The notes: a model not told the origin generated them from the sequence alone. A stretch of DNA of 54,318 nt from Lachnospiraceae bacterium (GCA_017455435.1 JAFTAU010000029.1:1-54318), one strand, 5' to 3'. Positions 8,027 to 16,528 are shown, counted from the stretch's first letter. Translations and numbers: made by a program.

Positions 8027-9193
8027 ATGATAATCACAAAAGACATATTGTACGTGGGAGTAAACGATCACGACATCGACCTTTTTGAGGGGCAGTTCGA
8101 TGTGCCTCTCGGAATGGCATACAATTCATATGTGATTAATGACGAAAAGATTGCCGTCATCGACAGCGTGGAGACGCGCTTTTCCGGTGAATGGCTGAAT
8201 AATATCGAGACTGTGACGGGCGGACGTGTGCCGGACTACTTCATCGTCCAGCATATGGAGCCGGATCATTCTTCCAGTATCACAGACTTTATGGATAAAT
8301 ACCCCGAAACCGTGATAGCGGCGTCCAATCAGGCTTTTGTCATGATGAAGAATTTTTACGGCAGCGACTACGCGGAGCGCCGGATGGTGCTGACCGAGGG
8401 GGCAAAGCTGAGCCTCGGCCGTCATGAGTTGACGTTTATTACCGCGCCTATGGTTCATTGGCCCGAGGTCATTATGACGTACGACGCTGCGGACAAAGTG
8501 CTCTTTTCTGCGGACGGTTTCGGAAAGTTCGGCGCGAATGACGTGGAAGATCCCGAGGGCTGGGCGTGCGAGGCACGCAGGTATTACTTTGGCATTGTCG
8601 GCAAATTCGGCATGCAGGTACAGAATGTACTGAAAAAGGCGGCAGGTCTTGAAATAGAGCATATCTGCTCGCTGCACGGGCCGGTGCTGCCGCTTCCGGG
8701 AGAGGATATTTCCTACTATATCAATACATACGACACCTGGTCGGCATACCGCGCCGAAAGCGAAGGCGTGTTCATTGCCTACACTACGGTTTACGGACAT
8801 ACGAGGCAGGCGGCTGAGCTGCTCGCCGAAAAGCTGAAGGCGGCAGGCTGCCCGCGCGTCGCGATTGCCGATCTTGCGAGAGAAGATTTTTATGAGTCCG
8901 TGGAGGACGCATTCCGCCATGACAGGCTGGTGCTTGCAACCACCACTTACAACGGAGAGATCTTCCCCAAGATGGACGATTTCATCCGTGCGCTGCTGGA
9001 GCGCGGCTATCAGAACCGCCGTATAGGCATAATCGAGAACGGCTCCTGGGCTCCGGCCGCCGCAAGGATTATCAAAAAGCTGTTTGAAAACAGCAAGGAC
9101 ATCACGTGGGCGGAAAACACGGTCACCATAAAGTCCGCACTAAGTGAGGCGAGCGAGGCGCAGATAGATGCGCTGGTAGGAGAATTTGCTTAA
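8027..9193 (+). CDS. fprA: FprA family A-type flavoprotein (flavodiiron oxygen reductase)
   Basis: 388 residues. The N-terminal metallo-beta-lactamase-like domain (1 to about 245) carries the diiron ligand signature H76-x-E78-x-D80-H81 (QHMEPDHSS), a later His in PMVHWPEV, Asp in FSADGFG and His in SLHGPVLP. The C-terminal flavodoxin domain (about 252-388) starts with an FMN phosphate-binding loop TTVYGHTRQAA. Flavodiiron proteins reduce O2 (or NO) to water in anaerobes using rubredoxin-type donors; no rubredoxin gene is adjacent. ACCGGAGGA precedes the ATG, and the gene has its own promoter and a strong terminator, so it appears monocistronic. Length matches the two-domain class A form. Confidence 0.93.
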   Translation: MIITKDILYVGVNDHDIDLFEGQFDVPLGMAYNSYVINDEKIAVIDSVETRFSGEWLNNIETVTGGRVPDYFIVQHMEPDHSSSITDFMDKYPETVIAASNQAFVMMKNFYGSDYAERRMVLTEGAKLSLGRHELTFITAPMVHWPEVIMTYDAADKVLFSADGFGKFGANDVEDPEGWACEARRYYFGIVGKFGMQVQNVLKKAAGLEIEHICSLHGPVLPLPGEDISYYINTYDTWSAYRAESEGVFIAYTTVYGHTRQAAELLAEKLKAAGCPRVAIADLAREDFYESVEDAFRHDRLVLATTTYNGEIFPKMDDFIRALLERGYQNRRIGIIENGSWAPAAARIIKKLFENSKDITWAENTVTIKSALSEASEAQIDALVGEFA

Positions 9194-9217
9194 TCACGTG
9201 GTCGCAGGTTTTTAATC

Positions 9218-9251
9218 AAAGCCGCCGCAATGTCAAACGCGGCGGCTTTTT
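9218..9251. terminator. strong terminator, FprA / pta convergent
   Basis: AAAGCCGCCGC (9218-9228) pairs perfectly with GCGGCGGCTTT (9239-9249) around a 10-nt loop. T-tracts on both strands mean it can end fprA (+) and possibly the buk-pta unit (-). Confidence 0.85.
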
Positions 9252-9288
9252 ATATGCCGAAAAGTTTTTTTAAAAAAGGGTAAAACGC

Positions 9289-10281
9289 CTACTCCGCCTG
9301 CGCCACGGTGGCGGCAATGGTTTTGACAATGTCGTCTGCGGAGCAGCCGCGGGAGAGATCGTTGCAGGGGGCGGCCAGTCCCTGGAGCACGGCAAAGCAC
9401 TTTGCGTCGCCGATGCGCTGGGTAATCTTGTAGCCGATATTGCCGGCCTGCAGATCCGGGAAAACCAGCACGTTTGCCCGTCCGGCGACAGGGCTGCCGG
9501 GGGCTTTTGCAGAGCCGATTTCCGGGATGATGGCGGCGTCAAACTGCATTTCTCCGTCTATGCAAAGCTCCGGAGAGAGTCCCTTTGCGAGTTCGGTCGC
9601 CTGGCGAACCTTGCGGACGGAGTCGCTGTCGGCGCTGCCTTTTGTGGAAAATGAAAGCATAGCTACGCGGGGCTGAGGAATGCCGCAGAGGACTTGCGCT
9701 GTCTGAGCCGTATCTATTGCTATCTGTGCCAGTTCTTCCGCAGTCGGATCGGGTACCACCACGCAGTCGGAATAGACCAGCAGCCCGTCCTCGCCGATAT
9801 TTTTATCTTTTAATTCCATCAGAAAAGCAGAAGAAACAATGCCGCCGGGGCGCTTTGTTTTAATAATCTGCAACGCGGGGCGCAGCATATCGCCGGTGGT
9901 ATTGACCGCTCCCGAGACCAGGCCGCTCGCGAGGCCGAGCTTTACCATCATCACGGCGTAGTACATCGGGTCGCGAACCAGGCCCCGGGCATTGTCCGGA
10001 GTAAGACCTTTATTCTTTCTGAGTTCATATAATTCGCCTGCGAGCATCTCCGCATCCGCGCTGCATTCCGGGTCGATGATGGTTGCTCCGTCGATATCGG
10101 CGCCGAGTTTTTCGGCCTCGGCCGAGATTATATCCTTATTCCCGAGCAAGATCGGAAAAGCTATTTTTCTTCGGAGAACCTCTGCCGCGGCGACCAATGT
10201 GCGCGGCTCGTCCCCCTCCGGAAGCACAATCGCTTTCGGAGCGGCAATCGCTTTTTCAATTATTCTTTCCGAAACAGTCAT
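9289..10281 (-). CDS. pta: phosphate acetyltransferase (PTA/PTB family)
   Basis: 330 residues, the size of short clostridial Pta. Motifs: LPEGDEPRTLVAAAEV, SSAFLMEL, PDPTAEELAQIA, DGEMQFDAA, VFPDLQAGNIGYKITQR and GLAAPCNDLSRGCS. The VFPDLQAGNIGYK block is the acetyl-type signature, whereas butyryl-specific Ptb usually reads differently there. The enzyme interconverts acyl-CoA and acyl phosphate. It starts immediately after the butyrate kinase stop (TAAATG, no gap), so it is translationally coupled to buk. The usual partner of Buk is Ptb and of Pta is AckA, making this pairing atypical. Substrate range (acetyl versus butyryl) cannot be settled from sequence alone. Confidence 0.88.
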   Translation of the reverse strand: MTVSERIIEKAIAAPKAIVLPEGDEPRTLVAAAEVLRRKIAFPILLGNKDIISAEAEKLGADIDGATIIDPECSADAEMLAGELYELRKNKGLTPDNARGLVRDPMYYAVMMVKLGLASGLVSGAVNTTGDMLRPALQIIKTKRPGGIVSSAFLMELKDKNIGEDGLLVYSDCVVVPDPTAEELAQIAIDTAQTAQVLCGIPQPRVAMLSFSTKGSADSDSVRKVRQATELAKGLSPELCIDGEMQFDAAIIPEIGSAKAPGSPVAGRANVLVFPDLQAGNIGYKITQRIGDAKCFAVLQGLAAPCNDLSRGCSADDIVKTIAATVAQAE

Positions 10282-11400
10282 TTATAAATCCATCCCTTCA
10301 AATCCGCTCCAGACCGGCTTTCCGGAATAAACCAGAGCCTCGCTTTTTTCGCGGAGCACATCCAGCACGGGGAGAGCCAGAGCCTCCTGCTCCATCTCGC
10401 CGGGGTAGCTAAAGACCGGCGCTATCCAGCCGCAGCGGGATTTGATACCGGCTTCGATATCGGAAAACCGCATCAGACCGCCGGTCAGCAGGATGGCGTC
10501 CACTTTGCCGCACAGTACGGCGCTCATTTCGCCTATCATCTTGCAAATCTGGTAGATCATCGTATTCCATACGAGAGTGGCCTTCGGGTCTCCGGTGTCT
10601 ACCAGCGTGTGGATCCGGTCTGAATCCGCGGTGCCGAACAGGCTCACAAAGCCGCCTGCCCTCGAGCACATCAGCCGCACGTCCTCTGTGGAATGCGCGT
10701 CGATATAATCCAGCAGCGGCAGAACGGGCACGCTCCCGATGCGGGTCGGGGTAAAGGCGCCCTCGCCGTCAGCACCCATGTTTCCGTCAATCATCCGCCC
10801 CTTTTCGTGCGCGCTGACGGTAATGCCGCCGTCGATGTGGCAGACAATGAAGTTGCAGTCTTCATATTTTCTGCCGCTTTTTCCGGCGTGGAACGCCGCC
10901 ACCGCCTTCTGATTAAGAACGTGTGAATGCGACACGCGGTAGACGCCTTTTATCCCGGTCAGCCGCGCGTAGTCGCAGTATTCGTCAACGTTTGTGGGGT
11001 TCAAAGTAAAAGCGCGTTTTCCGTATTCCAGGGCGAATTTGTGCGCCAGCATAACTCCGAGCTTGGCGGGATGCTCGCTTCCGCCCACAGCTGCCACAGT
11101 GTCATTATACAGTCTTTCGTCAATTACGGTCACGCCGCCCGGCTGTGTATACGCGCTGCCGCCGCGTCCCACGAAAACGTCTATATCGGCGGGGTCAACG
11201 CCCTCCGCCTTTAGCATATCGAGAATCACGCCGTATCTGAACGGAATCTGGTCGTTTACGTGTGGGTAGCGCAGCAGCTCCGGCGCATCGTGAAACAGAC
11301 TTTTCTCGAAAAGAGAGGTTTCGTTTTTGAAAAGGCTCACCTTTGTGGAGGTGGAGCCGGGATTGATTACGAGTATCAGAAAATTTTTTTGGTCTGCCAT
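10282..11400 (-). CDS. buk: butyrate kinase
   Basis: 372 residues, slightly longer than typical Buk (about 355). ASKHA-fold acyl kinase: phosphate-1 loop NPGSTSTKVSLF near the N-terminus, VGRGGSAYTQPGG, HIDGGITVSAHEKGRMIDG, EGAFTPTRIGSVP and LLTGGLMRFSD. It converts butyryl phosphate plus ADP to butyrate plus ATP, the last step of one butyrate-forming route. It is the first gene of a two-gene minus-strand operon with the Pta-family enzyme. A good promoter lies at 11435-11463 and GGGAG at 11-7 nt before the ATG. The enzyme may also accept branched-chain acyl groups; the N-terminal extension is minor. Confidence 0.93.
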   Translation of the reverse strand: MADQKNFLILVINPGSTSTKVSLFKNETSLFEKSLFHDAPELLRYPHVNDQIPFRYGVILDMLKAEGVDPADIDVFVGRGGSAYTQPGGVTVIDERLYNDTVAAVGGSEHPAKLGVMLAHKFALEYGKRAFTLNPTNVDEYCDYARLTGIKGVYRVSHSHVLNQKAVAAFHAGKSGRKYEDCNFIVCHIDGGITVSAHEKGRMIDGNMGADGEGAFTPTRIGSVPVLPLLDYIDAHSTEDVRLMCSRAGGFVSLFGTADSDRIHTLVDTGDPKATLVWNTMIYQICKMIGEMSAVLCGKVDAILLTGGLMRFSDIEAGIKSRCGWIAPVFSYPGEMEQEALALPVLDVLREKSEALVYSGKPVWSGFEGMDL

Positions 11401-11434
11401 ACAAAGCTCCCTGCTTTGAGATTATTATGCCTGA

Positions 11435-11463
11435 ATTATAAAGTATTTGCCTGCTTTTGTTAA
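11435..11463 (-). promoter_or_regulatory. promoter of buk-pta
   Basis: On the minus strand TTAACA (11458-11463), 17-bp spacer, TATAAT (11435-11440). Perfect -10 box. Confidence 0.8.
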
Positions 11464-11484
11464 TCCTTTTATTGCCCTGTTTCG

Positions 11485-11513
11485 TTGACAAACACCGCGG
11501 GATGCCGCATAAT
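11485..11513 (+). promoter_or_regulatory. promoter of the 5'-nucleotidase-like gene
   Basis: TTGACA (11485-11490), 17-bp spacer, CATAAT (11508-11513). Transcription should begin near 11520, leaving a leader of only about 14 nt before the ATG at 11534. Confidence 0.8.
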
Positions 11514-11533
11514 TTTGGCGGAGAATGAATGCT

Positions 11534-13399
11534 ATGAAAAACAAACTTACGTTATTATCTGTTTTTGTCTGTGCTGCGATTATTTGCGCCGTTTTCGCGC
11601 CGGGTGGCTCTGCCTTTGCGGCAAAGCAGGCAGAGTACAGATTGCCTGTTTTTGAGACCTCCGACACGCACGGGTACCTGGCCGATGTGAGCGAAGAACC
11701 GTATCAGTACAGGCTGGCTTATATCTCGGATAAGGTCAGGGACGCGAGAAGCGCGGGTGGGCGTTACCGCAGTGAAACGGCGCTGTTGCTGGACGGCGGC
11801 GATATTTACCAGGGCAACAATATGTCAAATCTGCTTGAGGGGCAGTCGCTTTCTGCGGCATACGACCTGATGGATTATGACGCGGTCGCTCTCGGAAATC
11901 ATGAATTTGATTGGGGCATTGAGGCCACGGTCGACGCCGACGGCACCATGCCGGATTATAATTTTGACGGAAAAGCGCACGAAAACGCGATTCCGGTCGT
12001 AATGTCAAATCTTTTGCAAAACGGGAAAAGGGTTTCGTTTACAAAAGAATACGTAATAATCGAAAAAACCGCAATCGGCGCTGACGGTGCCGAAATTCCG
12101 GTCAAAATTGCCGTCATCGGATTTGCCGAAAACTACGCTTCAAGCATTATGCAGAAAAAGTTTGCGGGTCTCGGTTATAGCATCAGCGTGGATTATGAGG
12201 CGGCAAACGAGCTCGCGCAGCGGCTTGAAAAGGAGGGCGAATGCGATGCGACGATTCTCCTGTGCCATGCTGCCGCTGACGAAACAGCTAAGGGGCTGGG
12301 CAACGGCTCGGCGATTGATCTGGTTCTCGGCGGTCATACCCATAATAGTTTGAAAGGAACCACGGACAGCGGCCTTACGTATATGCAGCCGGCCAGTTAC
12401 GGCCGCGCATATTCTTATGCCGAGCTGATTTTCACGAAGGACAGTGCCGGGAAGGCGGTTTTTGAAAAAATCGGCGCGGCGAAGGTCGTATCGACGACGG
12501 ACGATGTTTCGCGTCTTGCGAATACTCCGGAAAATGCGGGCGAGCTGGACAGTGAGGTGACGGCGCTGACTGACAGGGTGATTGACGCGATTTCGGATAT
12601 TCTTGAAGAAAAAATGGGATATATCAATGTTTCCGCGGTTAAAAATGAATACATCGAGGGCAGCGGCGGCAAATCGTCCACGGCCGGAAACTGGATGGCG
12701 TCTCTGACCGCCCGGATGGTGGACGCAGAGGTGGGGCTGCAGAACAACGGCGGCATCCGGGTCGAATTTCCGCTGAAAAAAGGCGAAGACAGGCGTTATA
12801 TCACTGCCGGCGACGTGTACTCCATGTTTCCGTTTGAAAACACCATCCGCCTTTTCAGGCTGACATATGAAGAGTTTTTGCAGCTGATGGAGTATTCGGT
12901 AAAAAATGACGATGATGGCCTGCTCCTGCGGATGTCCGGAATTGACGTTTATTATTCGGACAGCAAGGTGAATGCCATCGAAAAGGACGGCACCGCCATT
13001 TACGCAAACGGCGTCTGGAAAAAAGGCTGGGACAAAAAGACGGTAACGGTGGCGTGCAACGATTATATCGCCACGTCCGAAAAAACCATCGGCGGGATGA
13101 AAAATCCGCTGGTGGAATGGAGCGGCACCGACAGGCTTATCGCGTCTGAGGAAATAATCGATGTCGAGGGAGCTTTTGAGATTCTGAAAGCCGAGGCGGA
13201 GGAAAACGACGGTCTGCTTTCCATAGATACAAAGGCGCATTTTATTAATGCCGGATACACCGGCAGTGTGACGGACGGCGAAACGGCTGCATCCGGAGAG
13301 GCCGGGGAGCAGAGCGAATTCAGTAAAATCCTGATGTGGGCCGCGATAATAGTGATGTTTGCGGGCTCGGCCTATATGGTGCTGAAACGTAGGAAATGA
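11534..13399 (+). CDS. membrane-anchored 5'-nucleotidase / 2',3'-cyclic phosphodiesterase family protein
   Basis: 621 residues from ATG 11534; GGCGGAG at 11518 fits this start better than ATG 11525. A signal peptide covers about 1-30. The calcineurin-like metallophosphatase domain shows the metal-ligand motifs in order: ETSDTHGYL, LLLDGGDIYQG, ALGNHEFDWG, LLCHAA and LVLGGHTHN. The 5'-nucleotidase C-terminal domain follows (NNGGIRVEFP, YSMFPFENTIRLF). The protein ends with a transmembrane helix and KRRK, with no LPxTG. Such enzymes hydrolyse extracellular nucleotides at the cell surface to release nucleosides. It is probably monocistronic; no terminator is visible before the nagB promoter. Confidence 0.9.
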   Translation: MKNKLTLLSVFVCAAIICAVFAPGGSAFAAKQAEYRLPVFETSDTHGYLADVSEEPYQYRLAYISDKVRDARSAGGRYRSETALLLDGGDIYQGNNMSNLLEGQSLSAAYDLMDYDAVALGNHEFDWGIEATVDADGTMPDYNFDGKAHENAIPVVMSNLLQNGKRVSFTKEYVIIEKTAIGADGAEIPVKIAVIGFAENYASSIMQKKFAGLGYSISVDYEAANELAQRLEKEGECDATILLCHAAADETAKGLGNGSAIDLVLGGHTHNSLKGTTDSGLTYMQPASYGRAYSYAELIFTKDSAGKAVFEKIGAAKVVSTTDDVSRLANTPENAGELDSEVTALTDRVIDAISDILEEKMGYINVSAVKNEYIEGSGGKSSTAGNWMASLTARMVDAEVGLQNNGGIRVEFPLKKGEDRRYITAGDVYSMFPFENTIRLFRLTYEEFLQLMEYSVKNDDDGLLLRMSGIDVYYSDSKVNAIEKDGTAIYANGVWKKGWDKKTVTVACNDYIATSEKTIGGMKNPLVEWSGTDRLIASEEIIDVEGAFEILKAEAEENDGLLSIDTKAHFINAGYTGSVTDGETAASGEAGEQSEFSKILMWAAIIVMFAGSAYMVLKRRK

Positions 13400-13407
13400 G
13401 TATTTTC

Positions 13408-13436
13408 TTGATTAAAAATAGTCAAAGTGGTATAAA
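13408..13436 (+). promoter_or_regulatory. promoter of the ribozyme-nagB transcript
   Basis: TTGATT (13408-13413), 17-bp spacer, TATAAA (13431-13436). Start expected near 13443, giving a leader of about 200 nt. The leader begins with a hairpin GGCTC (13453-13457)/GAGCC (13473-13477) before the ribozyme. Confidence 0.75.
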
Positions 13437-13483
13437 TATGATGTAAAATACCGGCTCACGGAAGGAGAATGCGAGCCAGTATT

Positions 13484-13610
13484 AGCGCCGGGACCGTAAT
13501 TGGTTGACGAGGTTGGCAGTTTTCGAAAGATTCGGCGGGTGCTGCCACGGCCGGTGGGTCGAAAGGGAGAAAGCAAAAAGCAGAATAAAAACTGTAACAG
13601 AGGTTCTTCC
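13484..13610 (+). ncRNA. glmS-type ribozyme (glucosamine-6-phosphate-responsive) in the nagB leader
   Basis: The conserved glmS ribozyme core is readable by eye. AGCGCC lies at 13484-13489, with expected self-cleavage between A13484 and G13485. P1 is short (ACC/GGT, 13493-13504). GTTGACGAGG follows at 13503-13512. The P2 stem TGGCAG (13514-13519) pairs with CTGCCA (13542-13547), enclosing TCGAAAGATTCGGCGGGTG (13523-13541), the pseudoknot strand. A purine-rich 3' part (P3/P4 equivalent, with CAG/CTG near 13581-13594) runs to about 13610. The class is known to cleave its mRNA when GlcN6P is bound, normally upstream of glmS. Here it sits in the sense leader of nagB. The core is strongly supported; the 3' boundary is approximate. 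Confidence 0.88.
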
Positions 13611-13642
13611 GACACGCAAGCATTTATCCAAAGGAGAAAAAA

Positions 13643-14434
13643 ATGAGAGTAGTTATTCAGGATAGTTATGAAAAGATGTGCAGATGGGCGGCGGAATACA
13701 TCGCGGCCAGAATCAACGGTCACAAGGAAGACCGCCCCTTTATTCTGGGTCTTCCCACCGGTTCGAGCCCTGTCGGCGTTTACAAAGAGCTGGTTCGCAT
13801 GAACAAGGCCGGAGAGGTTTCGTTCGCAAACGTTGTTACCTTCAATATGGACGAGTATCTCGGACTGCCTCACGAGCACGACCAGAGCTACTGGTATTTC
13901 ATGCATGATAATCTTTTCGATCATCTGGTAGATATGAAGCCGGAGAATATCAACATCTTAAACGGCATGACCGATGACCCCGAGGAAGAGTGCAGACGCT
14001 ATGAGGAAAAGATTGCCTCTTACGGCGGCATTGACCTGTTTATGGGCGGTATCGGTGTTGACGGACATCTGGCATTCAACGAGCCGTTCACTTCACTGAC
14101 TTCTCGCACCGGTCTGCGGGATCTGACCACTGACACCCGCATCGTGAACAGCCGTTTCTTTGGCAATGATCCCGAGAAGGTTCCTGCTCAGGCGCTTTCC
14201 GTTGGTATCGGCACCGTTACGGATTCAAAGGAAGTCCTGGTGCTGATTTCCGGTCACAACAAGGCCCGCGCTATGGCGGCTGTCGTAGAGGGCGGCGTTT
14301 CCCAGAAGTGGACCTGCTCCGCACTGCAGATGCACAACGGCGCCATCATCGCCTGCGATGAGGAAGCCTGCGGCGAGCTGACTGTTGATACTTACAAATA
14401 TTTCCTGGATATCGAGAAAAAAGAAAGGCTGTAA
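13643..14434 (+). CDS. nagB: glucosamine-6-phosphate deaminase
   Basis: 263 residues, close to the 266 of E. coli NagB. Family motifs: GLPTGSSPVGVYKEL (substrate phosphate loop), TFNMDEYLGL (general-base Asp), and GGIGVDGHLAFNEP, the isomerase-deaminase signature with the catalytic Asp/His/Glu that separates NagB from 6-phosphogluconolactonase. It interconverts GlcN6P and fructose-6-phosphate plus ammonia. AAGGAG is 6 nt from the ATG. The leader carries a glmS-type ribozyme, an unusual control element for a deaminase. It converges with glmS, the biosynthetic enzyme for the same metabolite, across a shared terminator. In vivo direction (catabolic or ammonia-dependent synthesis) is open. Confidence 0.95.
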   Translation: MRVVIQDSYEKMCRWAAEYIAARINGHKEDRPFILGLPTGSSPVGVYKELVRMNKAGEVSFANVVTFNMDEYLGLPHEHDQSYWYFMHDNLFDHLVDMKPENINILNGMTDDPEEECRRYEEKIASYGGIDLFMGGIGVDGHLAFNEPFTSLTSRTGLRDLTTDTRIVNSRFFGNDPEKVPAQALSVGIGTVTDSKEVLVLISGHNKARAMAAVVEGGVSQKWTCSALQMHNGAIIACDEEACGELTVDTYKYFLDIEKKERL

Positions 14435-14465
14435 GCCCTTCCTGATTTCCACGAAACAAACAAAG

Positions 14466-14495
14466 CCCGGAAGCGATTGCTGCTTCCGGGTTTTT
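14466..14495. terminator. terminator between nagB and glmS
   Basis: CCCGGAAGC (14466-14474) pairs with GCTTCCGGG (14482-14490), 7-nt loop, then TTTTT. A near copy of this element terminates the zinc-ribbon gene at 17588. Confidence 0.85.
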
Positions 14496-14519
14496 GCTGT
14501 GCGGCGTAAGAGAGCCGTG

Positions 14520-16388
14520 TTATTCAACTGTAACGGATTTTGCCAGATTGCGGGGTTTGTCAACATCCAGACCCTTTGCCACGCTGACGTAGTATCCGAA
14601 AAGCTGGAGCGGTACCACCGCCAAGCTTCCGATAAAATGCTCATCGGCACGAGGGATGTAGATGGTGAAATTGACCGTATCCTCTACGCTGTATCTGCCT
14701 TCGGAGGTTATACCCATCAGATAAGCGCCGCGCGCTTTGCACTCCGCCATATTGCTGATGGTTTTTTCGAGCAGATCCTGCTGAGTCAGTATTCCGATTA
14801 CCAGGATTCCGTCTTCCACCAGGCTGATGGTGCCGTGCTTTAATTCGCCGGCAGCATAGGCCTCACTGTGGATGTAGCTGATTTCTTTCAGCTTGAGGCT
14901 GCCCTCCAGACTGATTGCGTAGTCGGGGCCTCTGCCTATAAAGAACGCGTCGCGCGCGTTGGCGTGCTTTGCGGAAAACCACTGGATGCGTTCTTTGTTG
15001 TCCAATACTTTTTTGATTTTGTCGGGCAACGCAAGCAATTCTTCAATATAATGCTTGTATTCCCTGCCGTTTATTTTTCCTTTGGCGGCGCCCATAGCCA
15101 CGCCTATCGCGTACATAGCCACGAGCTGTGTGCTGTAGGCCTTCGTTGTTGCGACGGCGATTTCCGGTCCGGCCAGGGTGTACAGCACATTGTCGGATTC
15201 TCTTGCAATGGTCGAACCGACAACATTTACCACGGCCAGCGTACGGATGCCCTTTTCGCGCGCCATACGCAGCGCCGCAAGAGTATCGGCGGTTTCACCC
15301 GACTGAGAAATGATTATCACGAGGGCGTTTTTGTCAACGAGCAGTTTTCTGTATCTGAATTCCGACGCCAGCTCGACTCTCACGGGCACGTCTGCGAGGT
15401 CTTCTATTACATATTGCCCCAGCATTCCCGCGTGCCAGGCCGAACCGCAGGCCACGATACGAATTTCGGAAATGCCGGCCAGATCCTCGTCCGTCAGCCC
15501 CGATGAGGACAGGTCGATTTTTCCGTTCTTTATCAGGCTGTTCAGAGTATCTGAAACGGCTTTGGGCTGCTCGTGGATTTCCTTTATCATAAAGTGCTCG
15601 TAGCCGCCTTTTTCAGCAGCGGCAGCGTCCCACGAAATGTGGACGGACTCCATTTCTATCTCGTCGCCGTTAAGGTCAAAGAAATGCGCCTCGCCCGGCA
15701 GAATCCTGACGGACTGAAGATTGTCGATATAATAGATGTCACGTGTGTATTTGAGAAGCGCAGGCACGTCTGAGGCCAGGAAGGTCTCGCCGCCTGTACA
15801 GCCGATAACCATCGGGCTGTCTTTTCTCGCGGCATAGATTTCGCCGGGATAATCCTTGAACATCAGCGCCAGTGCGTAAGAGCCGCGCACGCGCACCATC
15901 ATTCTGTTTATGGCGTCGATGGGGCCGATTTTGTATTTTTTGTAATAATAATCAACCAGTTTTATGACGATTTCAGTATCGGTCGTGCTGTAAAATGAGT
16001 AGCCGTTTCGGATAAGCTTTTCTTTTAATTCTTCATAATTCTCTATGATTCCATTATGCACGCCCACCACGTCGGATTCGACCGGGCCGGACGCTGAACC
16101 GCTCGCGTTTCCGCTGACGTGCGGGTGAGCGTTTGTCTGAGTGGGCTCGCCGTGGGTGGCCCATCTTGTGTGACCGATGCCGCAGGTGCCGGGAATGGCA
16201 GTGCCGCCCGCGGTTTTGTCGGAGAGGTTTTTGAGCTTTCCGGTGGCTTTTACAACTTCCGCCAGCTTGTCGCCGTCGCGAACGGCAAGGCCCGCCGAGT
16301 CATAGCCTCTGTATTCCAGTTTTGAAAGTCCGTCCAGCAGCACGGGCGCCGCCTGTTGTTTGCCTGTAAAACCAACTATTCCGCACAT
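14520..16388 (-). CDS. glmS: glutamine--fructose-6-phosphate aminotransferase (isomerising)
   Basis: 622 residues. Starts MCGIVGF, so the N-terminal nucleophile Cys1 of the class II glutamine amidotransferase domain is present (about 1-220; RWATHGEPTQTNAHPH and a GVHNGIIENY loop). Two SIS sugar-isomerase domains follow (about 295-430, with ACGSAWHAG and ISQSGETADTLAAL; and about 470-605, with GRGPDYAISLEGSLKLKEISYIHSEAY). The C-terminus LAKSVTVE is canonical. It makes glucosamine-6-phosphate from fructose-6-phosphate and glutamine, the entry to cell-wall amino sugars. AAAGGAG lies before the ATG. Its own leader is only about 60 nt and has no ribozyme; the ribozyme is on the neighbouring convergent nagB transcript. 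Confidence 0.97.
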   Translation of the reverse strand: MCGIVGFTGKQQAAPVLLDGLSKLEYRGYDSAGLAVRDGDKLAEVVKATGKLKNLSDKTAGGTAIPGTCGIGHTRWATHGEPTQTNAHPHVSGNASGSASGPVESDVVGVHNGIIENYEELKEKLIRNGYSFYSTTDTEIVIKLVDYYYKKYKIGPIDAINRMMVRVRGSYALALMFKDYPGEIYAARKDSPMVIGCTGGETFLASDVPALLKYTRDIYYIDNLQSVRILPGEAHFFDLNGDEIEMESVHISWDAAAAEKGGYEHFMIKEIHEQPKAVSDTLNSLIKNGKIDLSSSGLTDEDLAGISEIRIVACGSAWHAGMLGQYVIEDLADVPVRVELASEFRYRKLLVDKNALVIIISQSGETADTLAALRMAREKGIRTLAVVNVVGSTIARESDNVLYTLAGPEIAVATTKAYSTQLVAMYAIGVAMGAAKGKINGREYKHYIEELLALPDKIKKVLDNKERIQWFSAKHANARDAFFIGRGPDYAISLEGSLKLKEISYIHSEAYAAGELKHGTISLVEDGILVIGILTQQDLLEKTISNMAECKARGAYLMGITSEGRYSVEDTVNFTIYIPRADEHFIGSLAVVPLQLFGYYVSVAKGLDVDKPRNLAKSVTVE

Positions 16389-16452
16389 TTTTACAAACTC
16401 CTTTCAGAAAGAACGGTTGCCGTCCGTTGATTTCAAAAAATAAATCGGGGAT

Positions 16453-16481
16453 ATTATAAAATAACAGGTGCCATAACGCAA
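16453..16481 (-). promoter_or_regulatory. promoter of glmS
   Basis: On the minus strand TTGCGT (16476-16481), 17-bp spacer, TATAAT (16453-16458). It leaves no room for a ribozyme or riboswitch before the ATG at 16388. Confidence 0.75.
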
Positions 16482-16528
16482 GAAAAAAGCACTCGGCGGG
16501 CTGACGTGGCGTTCCTTATTTTTTTTGG

